Source: DASTYK01 sp964384585
GTDB taxonomy: Bacteria > Gemmatimonadota > Gemmatimonadetes > Longimicrobiales > RSA9
Assembly (NCBI GenBank): GCA_964384585.1
Contig: CAYLME010000217.1
Coordinates: 1 to 5,236, forward strand
Direction of reading: 5' to 3'
Length of the DNA stretch: 5,236 nucleotides
The notes under the pieces are model-generated. The model saw only the letters and a list, made by a program, of their open reading frames with translations. It did no database searches and had not been told where the DNA came from. This document shows, in pieces, positions 1-5,236 of this stretch. The position numbers and the translations under genes are program-made. The first letter of the stretch is position 1, and the number at the start of each line of letters is the position of its first letter.

Positions 1-366
1 GGTGAGCTGCACCTGCACACCGCCGCTCTTCTCACTGTCGGTCACACGACCGAAGCCGTGCAGTGCGACGGAGCCGAGCGTCAGTCCCGCATCGAGCAGC
101 GGACCGTTCGAACGACCGACACGCATGCCGACGCCGTTGATCGAGAGCGCTGGCGCAAGCGTGTAATTGCCCGGCGACGTTTCCCTGATCACACCGATCT
201 GCAGGCCGGCGGGCGGCGTGCCCTCGATCCAGCGTGCATCGGTCTCGAGCGCGATGTACACGTCGCCGGAAACGATCTCGACGCGACCATCCACTTCGAG
301 CCGCAGCCCGATGATGCCGGCGTGATTCGAGACGCCGAGCTCGATGCCGCCGCCGATGTCGATCGA
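1..366 (-). other. Gly/beta-rich downstream segment, possibly the start of a DUF6603-like region (residues 1624-1745)
   Basis: The strand-turn pattern is regular: IDIGGGIELGV, LEVDGRVEIVSGDVYIALE, GLQIGVIRE, GNYTLAPALSINGVGMRVG (1689-1707), GPLLDAGLTLGSVALHGFG (1711-1729), and GGVQVQL before the window ends. The combination of a short GVGMRVG strand, PLLDxGLTLxSVALH and GGVQVQL resembles, from memory, the conserved region of very large bacterial and fungal proteins labelled DUF6603, whose function is unknown. I cannot confirm this without a profile search. The gene continues beyond position 1. Confidence 0.35.
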
Positions 367-3300
367 TGGGGCTGCTTCCGCGAAGTTGCCGACCAGCCGC
401 AGGAGCCGCCCGAGCAGGCGGTCGGGATCGAAGACGTTGTCGTCGAGCTGTGCGGGGTCGGCGACATCCTCGAGCAGCACACCGGCGAGCAGATCGCGAA
501 TGCGATTGTGCGGCCCCGTGGTGCCCGGGATCGTCAGGTCGAGGAAATCCTGCATCGCGTCCGTCGAGAACGCGAAGCTCGCGACCAGGTCGAGTACGGC
601 ATCGAGCAGTGCGAGCGCGACCTGCTCGGGCGTGGTGTCGATCGCGATCGCATCGCCCGTGTACAGCGAGAAGCTGCCATCATCGAGCGTCCAGCGACCG
701 CCAACCACGCGATCGCCCGTGGCATCGATGCCGAGGCCGAACTCGATGCGGCGCCCGCCGAGCGGTGCGGTGCCGGCCGCTGCACCGATGAACGGCCGCA
801 GCATCACGCCGCCCGCGTCGATCTCCGCCGGACCGAGACCGGCAACGAGAGAGCGCAGCCCGGATGCATCGAGCTGCAGGTCCAGTGCAAGGTGCTTAAC
901 ACCCGGGATGCCAGTGATGTCACCTGTGAGCCGGAACGTGAATGGCGCCGGGCTCAGCGCGATCGTCACACCGCCGACGGTGACCTGGATCTCGCTGCCG
1001 ACGACAGCTGCAGTGATGTCGGCAGGCAGTGCGTTGTCGAGTGCGGTCGCGAGCGCGTTCAGCGCACTGGCGCCAAGCGCGGGCAGACGCGCGGCGAACG
1101 CGGCCGCCGGATCGTCAGCCCACGTCTGCAGCGCGGTGACCTGGAAGCGCGCGGGTGTGTTGCTGCGCAGCCCGAGCGCATCGCCGACTTCACGCACGAC
1201 GGCGCCGATGTCGCCGGCCAGGTCCGAGCCGGTCTGTGCAGCCAGCTCGTCCAGCACGAGCGGCAGTGCCTGCTGCACCACGACGCGCGCGAGGCGGCCG
1301 AGTCCCGGCGCGTCGGGGTAGAGCGGCAGATCGGCACCGCTCGCCGGCCGCAGAAAGACACGCAGGTCGCCGTTCAGTGCGACATGCAGTGCGCTGCGGC
1401 CGGGTGCAGCACCGGGCAATCCCGCGACGAGCGAGAGCGACGGCAGTGGCGCACCGTCCGCCCGCACGAGGAGGCCCGCGCCGACGGATGCGGTGAGGCG
1501 CGCCGTGACTGCGGGCGGTGCAAAGCCGCTCGTGTCGAGGGCCGCGGCGAGGCGCAGATCGGCGCCCTGCGCCTGCGCGAGGATGCGGACACCCGGCGCA
1601 AGCGCCCACTCGCCCGTGTCGCCCGTGATGCCGAGAAGCGGCTTCGCAGCATCGAGCAGTGCAGCGACCCGTGCCGGGGAGAAGCCGGTAGCGCCGCCGA
1701 GCGCGTCGGGGTGCGACAGGAAAGCGGCGGGATCCTCGAGCAGCGCAACGGGCAGCCGTACGGACCGCGCTCCGTCCGATGCCGCTGCGCCGAGCATGCC
1801 CATCGCGTCCAGCGCGGCGTCGATGATCGCCCGGGCAGTGGCGTCGAGGCCGCGCAGGTAATCGATCACGGAACGCAGCAGCTCGGCAGGCAGCAGCTGT
1901 GCTACGGCCCGCAGTCCGGCTTCCGCGTCGGGCTCGGGCCACAGCCGTATGGTATCCGCCGCATCGGCGCCGCGATGCCACTCCAGCAGCACCGCGAACG
2001 GCGCGCTCGTGATACGCAGCAATGCACCGCCGGCCGGCGTGGTCCCGGGCGTTCCGACAGTGATCTCCGCGTCTGCTGCGCCGCTGCCGTCGACCGCGAG
2101 ATGCAGCGACCAGTCGAGCATCCCGTCCGTGCCGGGCGTTCCCGCCAGGTCGAGCGTGACAGCGCGTGCAGCGAGATCGACGGCAAGTCCCGGCACCGCG
2201 GCGAGGAACGTGTCGGCCGCGTTCTGCAGGTGCACCAGTCGCGTCGCATCTGTGAGCGCGTCCAGCACGTGTGTGCGCACGTCGTGCAGCAGGTGGTCGA
2301 TCGCGTCGGGCACACTGCCGCCGGTCGTGCCTACCACACCGACACCGCGCAGCAGTTCGAGCAGCGCCGTGACCTGTTCGTTGCCTGTCGCCGCTGCTTC
2401 CAGTGCCGCGACCGCGTGCGACACGAGTACGCGTACCTCGGGCAGTGTCGGCGTGACGACGTCGTCTGCATCGATGCCCGCAGCATCCGCACGCACGATC
2501 CAGCGATCGCGATGCACGCCGAACACGCGCGGCTCGTGCAGCACGATCTCCGCACTGCCCGCGGCAGTGCCGCCCAGCGGGATGGTTGCGGTCGCCTCGA
2601 CCCAGCGCAGCTCATGATCAGCGCGTGCGCCGGTGCGACCCGGCTCCGGTCCACCGACCAGCCAGCCGCCCGGACGCCGCACTTCCACGCGCACACGCAC
2701 TGCGCGCTCCGTCGAGAGCGTTGGCAGCCCGTCAGCGCCGCGGTCCGCGCCGAACAGCACGAGTACGACGTCGCCGCTTATCGTGATGCCGCCGGCGCCT
2801 GCACGGATCGGGATGCGAATGCCCGCGCGCGTGGCATCGACACCCGGGAACTCCGTCTCGAGCAGTCGCACCGCGCGTGTCGAGAGTCCCGCCGCGACGA
2901 CCGCGGTGACTGCGCGGCGCACCGCTTCCTCCGACAGGACACCGAACAGCGCGTGCACGGCGAGTCCTGCGCGCGGCACGGGCACACCGGCAGCAGGTGG
3001 CTGCAGTTCACTCGCGGGATCCGCGAGGGGCAGCAGGTCGAGGAGCCCCGTGACCAGGTCACGCGCGAGCGCCAGATCGGGATCGTCGGTCTCTTCCTCG
3101 TCGGGCGCGGGCATCAGCGCCTGCAACAGCCGCAGCGCGTCAGCGCCTGGCTGCTCGTCGAGGACACTGAACGCGACGGGGCCGAGTGGCGTGCCGAGTG
3201 TGACGACAGCCGTTACGTGCGCAGTGTCGTTAGCCGCGAGCAGTGCTGCATGACCGGCTTCGGCACTGGCGACGAGCGCGAGACCGCCGCTGACACCATC

Positions 3301-5236
3301 GAACGCACCGAGCACACGGGCGAGGCGGCGCGCCTGACCCGTGACGCCGTCCACGTCGCCGGTTGGCAGTCGCGCACCGGTGCGGTCCGCGAGCGCAATG
3401 AACCACGCGCCGTCTGCTGCGCTCGGAAGCGGGAACGAGGCGGGCTCGCGAGCCGGAGCGCGCAGGTCGAGCACTCGTTCCGGCGGCGCGTCCGGCCACG
3501 GTAGTGCCGCGTCCTGTGCGACCACGGCGATGTGCACGGTCGTCGCGGGCGTACTGCCGAGTGTTGCGGCGACGTCGAGCCCGGTGCCGAGCGTGTGTGC
3601 CGTCGCATCGATGACGCGATGGACGAGGATGCCCGCAGGATCGGTCGCGGGTGGGACGATGCGGCCGTCCGTACCGCGCCAGCGCGTGATCAGCGCCTCG
3701 AGACCCAGGTCGATGTCCACGCGACCGGCGACGAGCGCGTCCACGCCGGCCAGCGTGTACGCTGCGTCGTGCAGTGCCGCATCGAGCATGGACGGTGGCA
3801 GTGCCGGGAAGCCCGGTCGCCAGTCGCGCACGGGGTCCGGCACGCCGGTCTGCATGACATCGCGCGGACCGACGGGGCCGAGCCACGCGGCGAGGTGCGG
3901 CGCATCGTCGATCGGCAGCAGTGGCAGCGACCACGGCAGGTTCGGCCGGCCCGCGCCGTCGAGGAATCCGAACGATTCGCTGTTACCGGTGAGTACGCGC
4001 GCAACGGTCGTGAGCGCGTCCATGATGGCAGCGCTCTCGTCGAGCAGCAGCTCGCCGAGCCAGCGGCGCAGTTCGGTTTCCGCGTTCGCCTCGAGGTCGG
4101 CGAGGCGCAGACGCGGCCGTTCGATCGAGGTCGCTTCGCGGAACGACCAGCCGAGCGTGTCGAGCAGGTCGCGCACCCACGGTACGGGCACGACCGTGCC
4201 GAGCACACCAGCGAGCGTCTCGAGCGCAGCCCAGCCTGCGGCATCGAGCGCGATGCTGCCGTCCAGTGCGATCTCCGGCAGATCGAGCGGGATGTCTATG
4301 CTGTCTACGCGCACCGCGAGATTCGGCGCGACAGCACGCGCACGTACGCCCGCGTCCGGCGACCAGTCGATTGCGAGACCGAGGTGGTCCGCAGACAGCT
4401 GGAGCGGACCGAGTTCGATCTCGAGCCCGGGCGTATCCGTGCCGGTTACGGTGACGCGCAGCTCGACGCCCGGCGCGAACACGACGCCGCCGTTGGCGAG
4501 GTCGAGGCTCGCAATGCCGACGCGCAGTCGCGTCCCGACGCGTGCGCACTGCGCACCCAGCGAGTCGTCGCTGTACGCTGCGGCGAGTGCGACCTCGAGC
4601 CGGTCGCCACCGTCCTCTGCCCATGCGAGCAGATCGACCGGCCCGACCAGGCGGATGCGCCACGGGTCCGGCCGCGTTCCGGATCCGTCGATGGCCGCAC
4701 TTGCGACGGCCGCATCCGCCAGGAGATCGCGCAGCGATTCGAGCAGCTCAGGCACTGCCGCAGCATGGTCGCGCAGCACTGTGCGCCAGTGCGAGCGCAC
4801 TGCGACGAGCGGGTTCTGCAGAAACGCACCGAGGTCGAGCGTGGGTACGGCGGGATGCGAGGGCGGTGCGCGCAGCCCGAAGATCATCGAGAGGACGTCG
4901 CCTGCAGGACCGAGCCGGCCGAGCAGGTCGTCGGCGGCGTCGCTCAGGACACTGTCGACCGATTCTGCAAGTGCGTCCGGCGTGGAAAGATCGAGCGTCT
5001 CGTATGTGTTGCCCGCGATCGTGACGTCGTCTGCGGCCAGCAGAAAGACGGGCCGCCGCTGCTCGTCGAGTGCAATCCCGACGCGCACGGCGTCGATGCC
5101 GGGATCACCGGTCAGGATCGCCGTGCCGCTGCCGTCCGCGCGGCCGAACAGGCCGAACACGGCCAGACGCGGCACTGCGAGCGCGTCGCCCGTCGCGAAG
5201 TCGAGACGCAGCAGATCGACTTCCGCGCGGCCACGC
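1..5236 (-). CDS. Internal fragment of a giant modular protein of unknown function, with an embedded alpha/beta-hydrolase-like domain
   Basis: Codons run 5235-5233 down to 3-1 without a stop: 1,745 residues, open at both ends. The translation reads as a real protein, with alternating hydrophobic beta-strands (for example VELRVTVTG at 257-265, LEIELGPLQLSADHLGLAI at 271-289), amphipathic Leu/Ala helices, and Gly/Asp/Pro turns. Other frames give Arg/Cys/Ser-rich nonsense. Order: strands 1-83; helix-plus-sheet modules A (84-210) and B (328-450); a hydrolase-like domain about 505-785; a beta segment 795-930; modules C (934-1060), D (1104-1235), E (1308-1445) and F (1534-1665); and a Gly/beta-rich end. 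No transmembrane helix is visible, and a signal peptide could only lie outside the window. No start is chosen: internal ATG and GTG codons are plentiful but none has a convincing upstream boundary. Lysine occurs only at 1198, 1447 and 1736, cysteine only at 230. I recognise no characterised protein. The downstream end recalls DUF6603 giant proteins, an assignment made from memory. The coding call is very secure; the function is unknown. Confidence 0.95.
241..636 (-). repeat. Protein-level repeat module F (residues 1534-1665)
   Basis: Helices at 1535-1565 (TPEQVALALLDAVLDLVASF, then STDAMQDFLDL) are followed by a loop IPGTTGPHNRIRD, a helix LLAGVLLEDVADPAQL (1582-1597), DPDRLLGRLLRLVGNFAEA (1603-1621), and strands SIDIGGGIELGVSNHAGI (1624-1641) and GLRLEVDGRVEIVSGDVYIA (1643-1662). 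This is the last module before the Gly-rich end of the window. It has the helices, D-P turn, helix and sheet order of the others, but without the conserved Trp strand. Confidence 0.4.
901..1314 (-). repeat. Protein-level repeat module E (residues 1308-1445)
   Basis: Helices at 1311-1355 (LGRLARVVVQQALPLVLDEL and IGAVVREVGDALGL) are followed by FQVTALQTWADDPAAAF (1364-1380), a helix ALNALATALDNALP (1391-1404), and strands SEIQVTVGGVTIALSPAPF (1414-1432) and TFRLTGDITG (1433-1442). The W-x-D-D-P turn followed by an Ala/Leu helix is the same position as LLEDP in module D and FLQNP in module A. This module directly follows a strand series (LHVALNGDLRVFLRP, 1283-1297). Confidence 0.45.
1531..1926 (-). 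repeat. Protein-level repeat module D (residues 1104-1235)
   Basis: Helices at 1106-1148 (LRAVAQLLPAELLRSVIDYL and TARAIIDAALDAMGML) precede a strand with VRLPVALLEDPAAFLSHP (1159-1176), a helix ARVAALLDAAKPLLG (1188-1202), and strands GEWALAPGVRILAQAQG (1208-1224) and ADLRLAAALD (1225-1234). It matches module A in order and in detail: LLEDPAAFL against FLQNPLVAV, then VAALLDAAKPLLG against the ELLESLRDLL helix, then a W-containing strand. It contains Lys1198, one of only three lysines. Confidence 0.5.
2056..2436 (-). repeat. Protein-level repeat module C (residues 934-1060)
   Basis: Helices at 936-964 (VSHAVAALEAAATGNEQVTA then LLELLRG) and 975-1013 (PDAIDHLLHDVRTHVLDAL then a second helix) are followed by strands LAVDLAARAVTLDLAG (1017-1032) and GMLDWSLHLAVDG (1038-1050). 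The helix pair followed by a W-containing strand (LDWSLHL) parallels LPWSLPL in module B and DPWRIRL in module A. Two similar short turns, GTPGTDG (1032-1038) and GTPGTTPAGG (1061-1070), flank the sheet. Confidence 0.4.
2446..2853 (-). other. Beta-rich segment downstream of the hydrolase-like domain (residues 795-930)
   Basis: This stretch has strong alternating strands and almost no helix: TRAGIRIPIRAG (802-813), GITISGDVVLVLFGA (816-830), AVRVRVEVRR (845-854), LRWVEATATIPLGG (876-889), SAEIVLHEPRVFGV (894-907) and RWIVRADA (911-918). It probably forms a beta-sandwich or sheet linking the hydrolase-like domain to module C. Gly/Pro-rich loops such as RRPGGWLVGGPEPGR (853-867) look surface-exposed. 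No family is recognised. Confidence 0.45.
2881..3723 (-). other. Alpha/beta-hydrolase (lipase-like) domain, probably catalytically degenerate (residues 505-785)
   Basis: The pattern follows the core of the alpha/beta-hydrolase fold. A strand TVHIAVVAQ (566-574) is followed by RVLDLRAP (587-594) and GAWFIALADR (609-618). A helix GVTGQARRLARVL (630-642) precedes the nucleophile-elbow strand LALVASAEAGHAAL (652-665), and VTAVVTLGTPLGP (674-686) is the strand-plus-loop typical of lipases (VTLGTP). Lipases have G-x-S-x-G after the elbow strand. The best alignment here (V-A-S-A-E-A-G against V-G-H-S-M-G-G) puts alanine 658 (codon 3262-3264) at the serine position. Serine 657 is one residue early. 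A possible C-terminal part is VPVPRAGLAVHALFG with His761, but a catalytic His or acid cannot be assigned. The likely role is structural or binding rather than hydrolysis. Fold assignment is moderate; loss of activity is inference. Confidence 0.6.
3076..3105 (-). other. Acidic linker after the hydrolase-like core (residues 711-720)
   Basis: The stretch PDEEETDDPD has seven acidic residues in ten and separates the lipase-like VTLGTP region and helix ALRLLQALMP from the next helix (ARDLVTGLLDLLPL). It is probably a flexible, exposed loop or linker. It is the most acidic short stretch I noticed in the window. Confidence 0.5.
3886..4254 (-). repeat. Protein-level repeat module B (residues 328-450)
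   Basis: Helices at 333-362 (GWAALETLAGVLG and VRDLLDTLGW) lead to a strand RPRLRLADLEAN (374-385), a helical hairpin (386-415) and a loop followed by GRPNLPWSLPLLP (429-441), then APHLAAWLGP (445-454). The match to module A is visible by eye: LRLADLEAN against LDLGAFLQN, RRWLGELLLDESAAIMDAL against the SHWRTVL...PELLESL hairpin, and LPWSLPL...LAAW against DPWRIRL...LLAW. The hydrolase-like domain follows directly, so that domain appears to be inserted into the module series. The alignment was done by eye. Confidence 0.5.
4606..4986 (-). repeat. Protein-level repeat module A (residues 84-210)
   Basis: Helices at 86-117 (ALAESVDSVLSDAADDLLGR) are followed by a short strand with LDLGAFLQNP (133-142), then a second helical hairpin (145-175, ending PELLESLRDLLADA). 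A loop with GSGTRPDPWRIRL (184-196) then leads to a strand ending in LLAW (202-205). The same order recurs in modules B and D: helices, a [L]-x-x-[DN]-P-like turn, helices with A-x-x-x-L-L, then a strand around a W or PW. Divergence is high, so this is a structural repeat seen in protein, not a DNA repeat. It is followed by sheet strands to about residue 325, including FAPGVELRVTVTG and GPLQLSADHLGLAI. Confidence 0.5.
4987..5236 (-). other. Upstream beta-rich segment of the giant protein (residues 1-83)
   Basis: The first visible residues form short alternating strands: VDLLRLDF (6-13), ALAVPRLAVFGLFG (18-31), AVRVGIAL (49-56) and RPVFLLAADDVTIAG (61-75). They are separated by Gly/Asp turns. 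This looks like the end of a beta-sheet unit that begins outside the window and leads into the first helical module at about residue 84. No catalytic motif is visible and I do not recognise a family. Confidence 0.5.

Noticed and set aside
344..1321. A 325-codon Ser/Ala/Pro-rich plus-strand open frame (also 1949-2617 and 2633-3253)
   Set aside because: The Ser/Thr/Pro/Ala monotony is typical of a GC-rich gene read antisense out of register. No domain pattern and no credible ribosome binding site were seen.
1190..1981. A 263-codon minus-strand open frame, with similar ones at 3230-3934 and 3983-4663
   Set aside because: These are in a shifted minus-strand frame and give Arg/Ala-rich low-complexity products, overlapping well-patterned sequence in the main frame. 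They are shadows of the large gene.
3265..3267. Ser657 as the catalytic nucleophile of the hydrolase-like domain
   Set aside because: It is one residue before the expected elbow position when the LALV strand and the following Gly are aligned with canonical lipases. It could still be nucleophilic if the loop is shifted, so the rejection is tentative.
58..3504. A 1,148-codon open frame on the plus strand
   Set aside because: It lies exactly codon-on-codon opposite the real gene. Its product is rich in Arg, Cys, Gln, His and Glu, with no hydrophobic strand or helix pattern. Its openness follows from the rarity of TTA, CTA and TCA in the sense gene.
4873..4893. Internal ATG (Met117) as a possible gene start
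   Set aside because: Convincing protein sequence continues upstream of it in the same frame to the window edge, and no purine-rich ribosome binding site or non-coding gap precedes it.
1..5236. RTX toxin, adhesin or cell-wall anchor repeats
   Set aside because: No GGxGxDxxx nonapeptides, no LPxTG, no tandem near-identical DNA repeats. Frequent cgagcag-like words simply reflect common Leu-Leu-Asp and Leu-Glu codon runs.
1..5236. Promoters, terminators, RNA genes, CRISPR arrays, insertion sequences
   Set aside because: The whole window is one continuous coding frame with no AT-rich gap. Short GC-rich inverted words are expected by chance, and I saw no U-tract hairpin, tRNA-like fold, regular direct repeats or transposase.

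Overview
The whole 5.2 kb window lies inside one very large protein-coding gene on the minus strand. Reading codons downward from position 5235 to position 1 gives 1,745 consecutive sense codons. There is no stop, no credible start and no non-coding gap. Both ends of the gene are outside the window, so the protein is longer than 1,745 residues. Residue numbers in this annotation count from the first complete codon (5235-5233 = residue 1; residue n occupies 5236-3n to 5238-3n).

The DNA is GC-rich (about two thirds to 70% by eye) and third codon positions are mostly but not overwhelmingly G/C. GCA, GGT, CGT and GAT are all in regular use. This suggests a high-GC bacterium such as a Gemmatimonadota, Myxococcota or actinobacterial lineage. 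I cannot place it more precisely, and this is compositional inference only.

Layout from the upstream end of the gene (high coordinates) to the downstream end: a beta-strand-rich segment (residues 1-83); an alpha-then-beta module (A, 84-210) with its following sheet; a second module (B, 328-450); a domain resembling an alpha/beta-hydrolase (about 505-709, continuing to about 785) whose expected nucleophile serine reads as alanine; a beta-rich segment (795-930); four more alpha-then-beta modules (C, D, E, F); and a glycine/beta-rich end (1624-1745). The last part resembles my recollection of the conserved region of giant bacterial and fungal proteins annotated DUF6603, but that assignment is tentative.

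No membrane segments, RTX-type calcium repeats or classical adhesin repeats are visible. The picture is a giant soluble or exported modular protein of unknown function, with a lipase-like domain that has probably lost catalysis. It is also extremely poor in lysine (3 of 1,745) and cysteine (1 of 1,745). No RNA genes, mobile elements, CRISPR arrays, promoters or terminators are supported. Long open frames on the plus strand and in the other minus-strand frames are shadows of this gene.
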